Shown: one piece after another, positions 56,538-64,000 of the stretch
How the letters are laid out: each line of letters opens with the position of its first letter
Numbering within the stretch: the stretch's first letter is position 1
Assembly (NCBI GenBank): GCA_031308135.1
Contig: JAHLJT010009436.1
Location: 161,236,885-161,300,884, forward strand
Length of the DNA: 64,000 nt
DNA from: Acheta domesticus
Taxonomy: Eukaryota; Arthropoda; Insecta; Orthoptera; Gryllidae
Reading direction: 5' to 3'
Notes under the pieces: model-generated
What the model was told of the DNA's origin: nothing
What the model saw: only the letters and a program-made list of their open reading frames with translations
Database searches by the model: none
Made by a program: the position numbers and the translations under genes

Positions 56538-56723
56538 TTACTTTTGCCCACCAGCACTCGATTTAGAATCACGGAGTGATGCCGATCGCCGTCTCTTGAT
56601 CTCTTCTTGACGGCGAACCTTAGCTTCCTTTTGGCGCTGGGCAAGCAATTTTGCATACTCTGCAGCCTGCTCCTTGCGCCTTTGTGCATATCGTTTCTTC
56701 AATGCCAAACGGTGTCTCTTGCG
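56538..56723 (-). CDS. RpS6: RpS6 exon 5, C-terminal tail
   Basis: The acceptor CCTCCTCACAG precedes it. It encodes [20 protein letters not shown] through the RRRSASLR S6-kinase site to a TAA at 56540-56538. 61 residues plus stop. Confidence 0.96.
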   Translation of the reverse strand, partial: RKRHRLALKKRYAQRRKEQAAEYAKLLAQRQKEAKVRRQEEIKRRRSASLRDSKSSAGGQK

Positions 56724-59452
56724 CTGTGAGGAGGATTAATATGAATTAAGTACTTCATTAAACAAAGTATCGAAATTCACAATGGAATAAATTCAATATT
56801 TGGCAAGTTATTTAATCTAAATCTACAGAGCTGGATGTTTTATTCAACACTGGAATGGGAACTAGTAAGTCACATTAAATTTTATGTATTTCATCTATCA
56901 TCTCAATTAAATGCAACCTAATAACTACACGAATTTCTACTTTAAGAAACCCACATTGAATTTCTTCAGATAACAATATGATCTTCACATTACTTGCTGG
57001 AAGACTAATCACATCCCTAAGGCAACAGGGCCACATCTCCAAAATCATTCAAGGAGAGACTTCGGAAGTTTCTCAAGGGCATATAAAAATAGAAATGAAA
57101 ATTAAATTTAATTGCTACTACTTGGCTATTTATGAAACTAAAAACTGGCACTTGCATATTACATAATCAAAAACAAGGAATAAAACAATGGGTGTATCCC
57201 TATTATCGATTTTTCAGATATGTGGCCCTCTTACATTAGTGGTTCAAATTCCAAGTATTACATACAATTGCTTGGGAATCAACAAAATGATTTAATTATC
57301 TATTTATAACAATTTCTGTATCCTAGTACATTAGGAATAATTGTAGAACAATTTTCCCAAATCACCTAGGATTTGCTATTCCACAAACATGAACGTCCTC
57401 AAATGATAAAACATTTGAACACTGCCTGATTGTGGTAGTTAACCATGTAATTATGTGTGCTTTATTAAGTAAGTAGTAAAGAAAATTTTCTTAGCATTTG
57501 CCACTTGAAAAATTTGCATTTCTTGCCTTGAAAACTCTTCAGTGTGGAAGTTAAGTGGGTGGGTGTTGATAAATCTTCAAATTAACGTATCTTACAATGC
57601 AGAGTGAGATAAGACATCAACACATTACTATATAGGGCAAAAGTATTTGTCCATGCACTGTAAGGAGATTGTTCATTTTTGAATACAATTTATACCCTCC
57701 TCTGAAGCAATTTTAGACTGGGAAATATCTTGGTTCACAGGTTAAGAGTTTGATCCTCTTAAAAAAATTAGCACCTGCATAGATCAGTTTTCTAGTTCAT
57801 TATCATTATATCAAAATGAAACCATCTTATTAGTCAAAGCTGATTACAAATTCATAGATGAAGTAGTTAATGTGAGGCCCATTCGTATTATGAATGCTGT
57901 ACCCTAGTCCATTAGGAATAATGTCAAAACAGTTTTCCCAAATCAACTAGGCATCGCTATCCCACAAACACGAACGTCTTCAAATGATAATGCATTTGAA
58001 CACTGCCTGGCTGTGGTTATTTGATGCAAGCTTGTTCTATTCCTTTCTTTTTTGTAATACCTCAATTTCTTGCAAAAGCTCAATACACCAAAAACAGAAG
58101 TCAATTAGAACATTCATAACGCTTGATACAACTTACTTCTTTGCATGTGCTAAAATATTTTAATAAAGTACCCCAGCATGTTGTAATAAAATAAACTAAA
58201 TTTGATTCAAAGATCTTACCTGCAGAGTAACAGGAGTAATCAATCTCTGGATCTTCGGTGCCTTATGGCGTTTCTTTCCATCCTTTCCTGGCAATGTACG
58301 TTTAATAACATACTGTCTTACATCATCTTCCTTAGTAAGATTGAAAAGTTTTCTGATCTTTGATGCTCTCTTAGGTCCCAAGCGTCTAGGGATGGAGTTG
58401 TCAGTCAATCCAGGAATTTCCTGTTTATCATTAAAAAATTTACACCAGAGGTCTACTTAGTAAGAAAATTGTGAAGATTTTAAAGTTTTGTAGCTAGCAA
58501 TAATTTCATTGCACAAAGATGTGAAATGAGGTAAGCCTCTAGCTTTACTCTCCACAGCATGAAAAATCTACATTGACAAATAATTCAATGAGACAAATAA
58601 AACTGTGGCAACTGAAAAATAATTGTATATCAAGATTAATTACCTGTTCTCCTTTTTTAGTTATCACTAGGGCCAAAACACTCAAGTTGGAATCAACAAT
58701 GCAACCCCTCACAGACTTGCGTTTCCTCTCTCCATCACGACGAGGTCTGTAGCAGGAATGGCCCTTGGACAATAGCAAACGAACACGTCCTGCAAATCAT
58801 TCCTCTTAATAACATTTTAAATAATCTTAAAGGCTCAATAATAATGCATTTTATGGCTGTCAGAGCTTAAATGCCACATCACTCATTATAAGTGATGTGT
58901 GGTAAGTAACTCCAATTCATGTACACAGGCTCATCAAAGCACTCTTGCCAAAGGCAGCGTACATTGGAGCTGTGAAATATATGGAATGAAGATTTCGCTA
59001 CGAATATTTATATCAATTTCCATTAGGGCAAAATTTGCTTACCGTTGGTAAGGACACCTTGTTTCATGGGAAATCCTTGTTTATCATTTCCTCCAGAAAT
59101 GCGTACAACGTAACCTTTCCATTCGTCGCCTAATCCATCAGCTTCAACTTCTGCTCCCATACGTTTCTCATAAAACATACGAAGTTTATGTTCATCCGAA
59201 ATCTCGAATAACTTCTGGCATCCTGTCGCCGGGTAGGATACGTTAAGCTAAAACATAAACGGGTCATTCAGTTTACAATACGACCATACCGCAAGGGCTC
59301 GGACGTGTCACATAATATCAACATTCATCCCCATTAAGAGACAATCCTTCAAAACAATTTTGCACAAACACTATAGAAAAAAATATTGTGTTTAAAATAC
59401 AAATGTTTTCAGAATAACATCACTTTCATATCAAACAATATCTCACCTTCAT
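56538..59452 (-). CDS. RpS6: Ribosomal protein S6, complete, five exons
   Basis: A component of the 40S ribosomal subunit and a target of S6 kinase. Exons on the minus strand: 59447-59452 (just MK), 59043-59247, 58644-58789, 58220-58420, 56538-56723; 247 residues plus stop. The junctions are GT-AG and all phases fit. The start [21 protein letters not shown] is that of eukaryotic S6. Later blocks include [38 protein letters not shown] and the basic C-terminal helix. The tail [18 protein letters not shown] keeps the RRRSASLR phosphorylation site. A first exon with only two codons is typical of S6. Introns 2-4 contain structured snoRNA-like sequences, so the gene is probably also an snoRNA host. 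Confidence 0.97.
56724..57313 (-). other. RpS6 intron 4, distal part
   Basis: AT-rich with a GC-richer island at 57005-57085 that can form small hairpins (ACTTCCGAAGT). I could not assign it to an RNA class. Confidence 0.35.
57314..57438 (-). ncRNA. H/ACA snoRNA-like RNA, RpS6 intron 4 (copy 1)
   Basis: Minus-strand fold: hairpin 1 has a CCACA/TGTGG base, a pocket, and a TTCAAATG/CATTTGAG upper stem. The hinge ATAGCA fits the H box ANANNA. Hairpin 2 has a CCTAG/CTAGG base and an AATTGT/ACAATT inner stem. The tail is ACA followed by exactly three bases (GAA). About 85% identical by eye to the copy at 57895-58018, with stems kept. It should guide pseudouridylation; the target is not identified. 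Confidence 0.68.
57494..57625 (-). ncRNA. H/ACA-like two-hairpin RNA, RpS6 intron 4 (weaker)
   Basis: Two consecutive hairpins of the right size: GTGTTGAT/ATCAACAC with an inner ATCTCAC/GTAAGAT stem, then CCACTT/AAGTGG. A clear H box is missing, and the 3' box position reads AAA, not ACA. It may be a decayed or divergent member. Confidence 0.35.
57656..57779 (-). ncRNA. H/ACA-like RNA, RpS6 intron 4 (weaker)
   Basis: Hairpin 1 is CAGGT/ACCTG with inner AAGAG/CTCTT. Hairpin 2 is AGGAG/CTCCT with inner ATTGT/ACAAT, followed by ACA plus three bases (GTG). The region between the hairpins is long (about 35 bases) without an obvious H box, so the fold may differ. Confidence 0.4.
57895..58018 (-). 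ncRNA. H/ACA snoRNA-like RNA, RpS6 intron 4 (copy 2)
   Basis: Hairpin 1 has a CCACA/TGTGG base and a perfect TTCAAATG/CATTTGAA upper stem. The hinge is ATAGCGATG. Hairpin 2 has a six-base CCTAGT/ACTAGG base. The tail is ACA plus three bases (GCA). It is a sister copy of 57314-57438 in the same intron and orientation. Confidence 0.68.
58220..58420 (-). CDS. RpS6: RpS6 exon 4
   Basis: It encodes [20 protein letters not shown] to RLITPVTLQ, exactly 67 codons, phase 0 at both ends. The acceptor is ATAAACAG, the donor GTAAGATC. Confidence 0.96.
58486..58611 (-). ncRNA. H/ACA snoRNA, RpS6 intron 3 (best candidate)
   Basis: It has all the expected parts. Hairpin 1: CCACAG/CTGTGG base, pocket, CATTGA/TCAATG upper stem. 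Hinge: AGAGTA, a perfect ANANNA H box. Hairpin 2: AGCTAG/CTAGCT base with TTTCA/TGAAA and CACA/TGTG inner stems. The end is ACA plus exactly three bases (AAA). It lies inside a 223-base intron, transcribed with RpS6. It should act with dyskerin/NHP2/NOP10/GAR1; the target uridines were not worked out. Confidence 0.8.
58644..58789 (-). CDS. RpS6: RpS6 exon 3
   Basis: It encodes [20 protein letters not shown] to [10 protein letters not shown]. It opens with two bases that complete the Gly codon begun in exon 2. The donor is GTAATTAA. Confidence 0.96.
58855..58968 (-). ncRNA. snoRNA-like structured RNA, RpS6 intron 2
   Basis: Minus-strand features: a CCAAT/ATTGG outer stem, then a strong CACATCACT/AGTGATGTG hairpin, ending CTCTG-ACA-GCC, with ACA three bases from the end. 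It also contains TGATGA and CTGA words spaced like boxes C and D. H/ACA fits the hairpins better, but the class is unsettled. Confidence 0.45.
59043..59247 (-). CDS. RpS6: RpS6 exon 2
   Basis: It encodes [20 protein letters not shown] to [10 protein letters not shown] plus the first base of Gly. The acceptor TATGTTTTAG precedes it; the donor is GTAAGC. Confidence 0.96.
59447..59452 (-). CDS. RpS6: RpS6 exon 1 (start codon, two codons)
   Basis: ATGAAG followed at once by the donor GTGAGATA. The minimal coding exon 1 is conserved in S6 genes, which places the 5' UTR and start site just upstream. Confidence 0.93.
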
Positions 59453-59650
59453 GATTCCAGCGTCTAGTACACACCACTAGACATGAAGAAAGAAATACCA
59501 TGCGCTTCCCTTGATTTCCCTGCAGAAGGACGACTGAAGCGCTGTCTACTTCCGCCGACTTATTGTACAAACCACGAAGCAGAGAGTATATAACGCCACG
59601 AAGTCTGTAGGAAGGAGACTCAGCTGGTGGGAGCAAAGAGTATACATAGT
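59453..59650 (-). promoter_or_regulatory. RpS6 promoter and candidate 5' TOP start
   Basis: On the minus strand a pyrimidine tract CTTTCTTC begins at 59492, giving a 40-base 5' UTR if used as a TOP-type start, as is usual for ribosomal protein mRNAs. Farther upstream lies a TATATA-like word near 59590. The exact start is inferred. Confidence 0.4.
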
Positions 59651-60440
59651 GGATGGGAGACTCCGGCGGTCGGCCAGCAGCTAATCGGACTCTCTTACCT
59701 TCAGCGACATCACGAGGCTAACAAGAGAACCTTTCAAGACATTTTTCGTCTACGATATACGAGACAAGTAGTTCCGTGGTTCGCGAAAGAGACCTCTTTA
59801 TTCCACAAATAAAGCGGTTCCCCATAGGACATTATTGCCTTGCTCTGGTATTGTTAATAGAAGTGTTGACTTCAGTAAATATGCTGAGGTATTGAAATTC
59901 AATTTTTCTTTCGGTGGCATTCCAGAAAATAGTTTGGCAGTGTAGTTTATGTATCTAGATATGTGATCATGTGGATATGTGGTTGTTCTTAAGAAATTTA
60001 ATGTATGCACTGTCTGGGTGCAATGCAACAAAGAGGATGTGTGTAGATCCAGTGATTTATTCCCCAGATCTCGGATATTTTCATTGCAATTCTATGATTT
60101 TTTGTTAGAAAAACTTACGGAAATTTGATAAGTATCTTTTTTGTGCGACACAAATCAACTATCAATTTTATTTAAAATGTCAAAAATGTTTAGTGATGGT
60201 TATGCATTCATAATAGATATAAAAGAGCATTGTAACTGTAAAAGAAGCGTCAAAGACTTGCTTTATGTCGTACTTTTAAGAGCATGCAAAACCTTTGTAA
60301 TGTCAAAAACCTTTAAAATGATAACATTGTTGCTACGAAGTGTCAAAGGCAGCTCGGGAAATTAAAAAAGTATGAATCCTCTTTCAAATTTAGTTTCCTT
60401 CGTGTTTTTTTTCTTTTTTTTAGTTCCTTAGTCATATATT
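59651..60440. other. Upstream of RpS6, nothing recognised
   Basis: Moderately AT-rich sequence with only chance reading frames. Confidence 0.35.
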
Positions 60441-60462
60441 TCCTTCAGCCCCGGCTCATTGG

Positions 60463-60812
60463 GATTGGCAAGGCAGGCATTGCCTACCCTAATGACTGTG
60501 TTCTACGGTAGTTTAGTGTAGACTGTGTAATACATTCCATAAAAAATAAAATATATTTTTAGAAAAGTGTGTACTACATTAGTTTAATACATTTCATAAA
60601 ATAAAAGCAACAACAATTGGCTCTTACATTTTTAATATAATGTATTATTCATCTGGAAATGTAATACGAACATTTCATTATTGTAGCAGGACCCGATTTA
60701 CATTTCAAGCTTTTTCTAACAGCCTGTGCGTCATGCCATCTGTATTGCCTTTTCGCGCAGTCTTGCGCCCGCTTGTGCTTCGCAGGGTAGGCAAGCCCAG
60801 GTGCTGCCTCGC
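60463..60812. mobile_element. Possible short TIR element
   Basis: The left end contains GGCAGGCATTGCCTACCCT (60472-60490). The right end, inverted, contains GGCTTGCCTACCCTGCG (about 60784-60800). The shared TTGCCTACCCT words in opposite orientation suggest inverted ends of a small non-autonomous element. No target duplication was confirmed. Confidence 0.35.
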
Positions 60813-60888
60813 TTCGTGACGTAGTCTGAGAAAGGGTCATGTAATGAGCGTAGAACAGTAGCATTCTGCGACCATTCTTGACCCACGC

Positions 60889-62651
60889 CACTGGCCATAC
60901 TCTAGTAAAGGCTGTGACCCTGCGATTTGGCAACAGAGCAAGGGGTCCATCGAGTGCCGAAGTTGCTGCTTGCTTTCATATGCGTTCTAGGTATTTTTGC
61001 TGTTGCTCCGATCTAAATACGTGTGTATTAAGGTAAGCTGCTGTGTTTCGCACTTTGTTTTAAGGGAAGAGGTATATGATGGTGAAGGATTATTTATAAT
61101 TTTCTCTCCTTTTAGAGAAAATTGGTGTTATTTGGTGGAGAACCATTTTACGATCACCAGTTTCTTCTGTGTGTTTAAGGTACGTAGTGTTAAACAATAA
61201 TGTGCCATTTACTTGTCACTTGTTAAAATTATCTAATGCAACATTGTTTTGTTAGGTGGTACTTGGTGTTCTTAAAAGACGAAAATAATAAGACCCCTCC
61301 CGGGTGAACCTTTCTTCTTTAATAATAAAAGACGAAAGTAAGTTTCTTTTTTCTTTTCCTTTTATTTACTTTTGAATTATAAAGCAAGTTGTTACTTCAA
61401 TTATAGTATTAAAACTATGAATCCATTTATGTACACAATTGTAAAAAGTAATTTTTATTGTATTCTATTTTTATGCTATTTATGTTTGCTTTCTTTTATT
61501 TAGATGCCAAAACACGGTTGTGTGCCACTGTGCCAGAGTAATGCCTCCAGTAAAGAAGGTTATGTTTCGGTCTTCAAATTTCCAAGTGATGATGAGAGGA
61601 CATCTCAGTGAATTAGAAACATACCACGTGCAAACTGGAAACCAACACTGCATAAAACATTTTTACCCAGATGATGTGGAAACTGAGGAAATTTATATTG
61701 ACCACAATAAGCAGAGGTTGTCTCGAGAAAAGGTCAGACCTTGTTTAAAAGCTCATGCTTTGCCTCTGATCTTTCCGAATTTACCAAACTATTTGAGTAA
61801 GCCTGGGCCATTCACAAGAAAATCACCAGAAGAAAGGATGATGGAAGTACAAGAAAGACGTGATGCGAAGACTAAGGAGGTTCTGGAAAAGGACTGTATT
61901 AAAAGTTTTAGTGCCATCAAAGATTTTAAAATATTTTTATGTGAAAGGGAGGTTTACAATTGGGAAGTGACAATTAATGATAAAGTCTGTGTTTTTTATG
62001 TTTTATCTGATTGATGTTTGTCATTCAGTTTACAAACTAATGCAGGTGTTGATTCGTAAAAAGTTTGAGGAAATGTTTTTAAAGAATGGAAACCAGAAAG
62101 GTGTACTTATGGGACTTGCAATGAACTATTTAAACAAATTTATTGCAAGTGGCATTGCATGCAATGTGTGTGGCAGAGACCAACTAGGGATTCTGAACCT
62201 TACTGTACCATACTTCACCAATATTTTAATTAATAATTATACCAAGCATGTGAATGATGTCATTGCTGCTTCAAAACAGGGAGGAAAGAAAAGAAAAATA
62301 TCAATTTATAAATAAAAATATATCTGCAATAAAGAGCTCTCTTGATGTTATTTTTCTCCCAATTTTCCTTTATTTCTCACTCATTTTAAATTTCAGAGTC
62401 TACAAATGCACTTCAAAAAAACAAAAAACAATCAGTGCTATACAAGATTTTTATGTCTGCCAGTTCATAATTAAATATTATTAAATCATTAATGTTACGT
62501 TATTTACGACAATGTGCCTAGGAAAAGCCGTGCTTGTTTCAGGAGGAACGTGGAAAGCATAAGATATTCGTGACCGAAATAGGACCCCAGCAATATAGAC
62601 TTGCAGTGTTGCCAAATCGAGTGCCATGGCCTTTAGTAGAGTATGGCCGTG
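60889..62651 (+). mobile_element. P-like DNA transposon with THAP gene, degenerate (about 1.76 kb)
   Basis: The left end (60889-60935) reads CACTGGCCATACTCTAGTAA and continues to GATTTGGCAAC. The right end (62607-62651), read inverted, gives CACGGCCATACTCTACTAAA to GATTTGGCAAC: about 45-bp inverted ends. CCCACG flanks both sides (60882-60887 and 62652-62657). Inside is a broken THAP-domain gene. THAP plus long inverted ends fits the P superfamily, although the catalytic domain is not recognisable, so the element looks internally deleted. Confidence 0.7.
61504..62314 (+). pseudogene. THAP-domain transposase-like gene, broken
   Basis: The ATG at 61504 starts MPKHGCVPLC, the first cysteine pair of a C2CH THAP finger, followed by VFKFPSDDERTSQ. 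A TGA at 61609 stands where THAP domains have their invariant tryptophan. A frame change near 61645 precedes CIKHFYPDDVE, the Cys-X2-His-Phe half. Later pieces are KVRPCLKAHALPLIFPNLPN and, in another frame, a lysine-rich end with CNVCGRDQ (62160-62185). At least two frame changes and one stop make it non-functional. Confidence 0.72.
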
Positions 62652-62780
62652 CCCACGTGCGTTTTTCTTAGACCAGCAAATTCTCTTGCTGCCTGCCCGC
62701 ACAGAAGTCTTCGATTTCCATTCACATGCAAACCACGTAACACGTGTGTTTACTATGTTGTTGAGTTAATAAGTGGCGAA

Positions 62781-62782
<2 letters not shown>

Positions 62783-62818
<36 letters not shown>
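62783..62818. repeat. (TTA)n microsatellite
   Basis: An uninterrupted run of about 11-12 ATT units. Confidence 0.95.
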
Positions 62819-62819
<1 letters not shown>

Positions 62820-63388
62820 ATTACATCTCTTATCTCAATGGTGACTGCATAAATTGTGCAGATTAACATAATCACAATACAAATTACGGTTATAATTTTG
62901 AATCTAATTATTCACGTTGATTTCCTACAAATTTTCTGACGATTCTGGCCGTTGAGATGATAGTAACCTTAATAAGCGTCCATAGGTTTTCAGAAAGATC
63001 TAATTCCTTGATACTTTGATGGTTCCAGTACTTGATACTATAAATGGAATAATTCTCACTATATGCATTCCATTGTTGGAGGGTAGACTCTGAGTGATCC
63101 ACATACTTAGTCTTCTTTTCTGTGTATTTCAACTGAAGATTGGAAGTATTCAGTGGCGTCTCCTAACTAGTAGATGTGGGGATGCGATCATGATATTGCA
63201 GGTTGAACACATAATTCCAAATATTTAAAGTCTGCGTCATTCTACTTCACTCTGAAGTATTGTAGAAGTGTATGTTGCAAATTAGACACATTCTGAATCT
63301 TCCTTCAAAATCATTTTCTAATTGCATGCACTAACTTACATAAACAAAGCAATAAAACTAAAAAAATAACCACAAAAAAAGTACATAC
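62819..63388. other. Unassigned sequence left of a candidate exon
   Basis: It contains a 74-residue minus-strand open frame (62908-63132, KYVDHSESTLQQWNAYSENY) with no recognisable family. It could be part of a decayed repeat. No phase-compatible splice connection to the exon at 63389 was found. Confidence 0.3.
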
Positions 63389-63434
63389 CTAAGTTTTGAA
63401 CTCGAGATCTATTCGCGTTGTCTTGGTTGTCCAT
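63389..63434 (-). CDS. Candidate first coding exon of an unknown minus-strand gene
   Basis: ATG at 63434-63432 in a favourable context (GCGATGG), 15 codons (MDNQDNANRSRVQNL) plus one base, then a strong donor GTATGT at 63388. The CpG-richer sequence upstream (63435-64000) would suit a promoter. No second exon was recognised, and the peptide does not tell me the family, so this is tentative. Confidence 0.35.
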
Positions 63435-64000
63435 CGCAATCTACAAGTTTTTCGGAATAGGAGAAAGAACTGCACGGAATTTCACGAATCCTGTCTATGA
63501 CACAATGAAACGTTTCACTACTGTTCCCTGCCACAAATAACTCACCCACTACCCACAAATGAACTGGATGAGCTCACCCTATCGCACACGCACACATACA
63601 CGCAAGTTTTATTCTTTCGCCTTACAATTTCGAATTCAGGATTCTCTTTAACATATCACCAACTTGGCAAAGTAGTCTATTTAACGCACGTAACGCTAGA
63701 ACGCAGGACACACATCAACGAAATAACATCGCGCGCACCGTTTCGAGTTCACGGATTGTCGCTGTCACAATTTCCTTACATGATGGGAGTGATCTTGTTT
63801 TGTCAGGCCTGCTAACACACACCGAGTTACCCAGTTGTACTGAATCAGGTTGAAATGTGCTTAAGCATAGTTGGCAGACTTGCTTGACTTGTGAAGAAAA
63901 ACAATCGTGCCGTCTGTCCCCCGCTCCCCGCTACCGGGTCACAATAGTGGCACGTGACTTCTGGGATTCCCAGGCGTGCTGCCGAATTATGAGAGAGAGG
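63435..64000. other. GC-richer end of window, possible promoter region
   Basis: CA-rich words at 63582-63604 and GC-rich patches with CpG at 63700-63980. This is compatible with a promoter for a minus-strand transcript starting near 63434, but no element is decisive. Confidence 0.25.

Noticed and set aside
59248..59446. C/D snoRNA in RpS6 intron 1
   Set aside because: CTGA and GGATGA words occur, but there is no good terminal stem and no proper box C.
62908..63132. Second exon of the candidate gene at 63389
   Set aside because: Its possible acceptors are out of phase with the donor at 63388 and give early stops.

Overview
This is nuclear DNA from an animal, almost certainly an insect. It is AT-rich, has long introns with GT-AG junctions, and its ribosomal protein S6, theta-class glutathione transferase and SRRM2-type genes look arthropod. 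The heavy load of old R1-like, R2/R4-like and CR1/Jockey-like LINEs, P-like and hAT-like DNA transposons and fold-back elements suggests a large-genome hemimetabolous insect, perhaps of the cockroach, termite or orthopteran grade. That placement is inference.

Layout. (1) 1-2376: repeat-derived sequence (hAT-like ends, a short TIR element) upstream of the first visible exon. (2) 2377-32457, plus strand: the 3' part of an SRRM2/Srrm234-type spliceosomal SR-repeat gene; its N-terminal exons (cwf21 domain) lie left of the window. One 13.7 kb intron holds two dead LINEs side by side, the second split by a DNA transposon. The gene seems to have two alternative ends: a tiny last exon at 27750, and a distal exon at 32286 that completes an eMIC-like domain, the module that drives neuronal microexon splicing in SRRM3/4. 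(3) 34.9-48.3 kb: fold-back elements, including a 2.8 kb near-palindrome, a 249-bp palindromic MITE and solo relatives. (4) 44075-52883, minus strand: a complete five-exon theta-class GST, with LINE debris in its fourth intron. (5) 54.8-55.9 kb: more of the fold-back family, with a second MITE copy nested inside. (6) 56538-59452, minus strand: a complete five-exon RpS6 whose introns carry H/ACA snoRNA-like RNAs; the best is in intron 3, with two sister copies in intron 4. (7) 60.9-62.65 kb: a decayed P-like transposon with a THAP-domain gene, about 45-bp inverted ends and a CCCACG flanking repeat. (8) 62.7-64 kb: microsatellite, a possible first exon of a minus-strand gene, and GC-richer sequence.

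The host genes are not an operon. RpS6 (translation) and its intronic snoRNA candidates (rRNA pseudouridylation) form one functional unit; the SR-repeat protein acts in splicing; the GST acts in detoxification. All coordinates come from reading by eye. Splice sites were accepted where GT-AG, reading phase and protein similarity agreed. No alignment, folding or database search was run.
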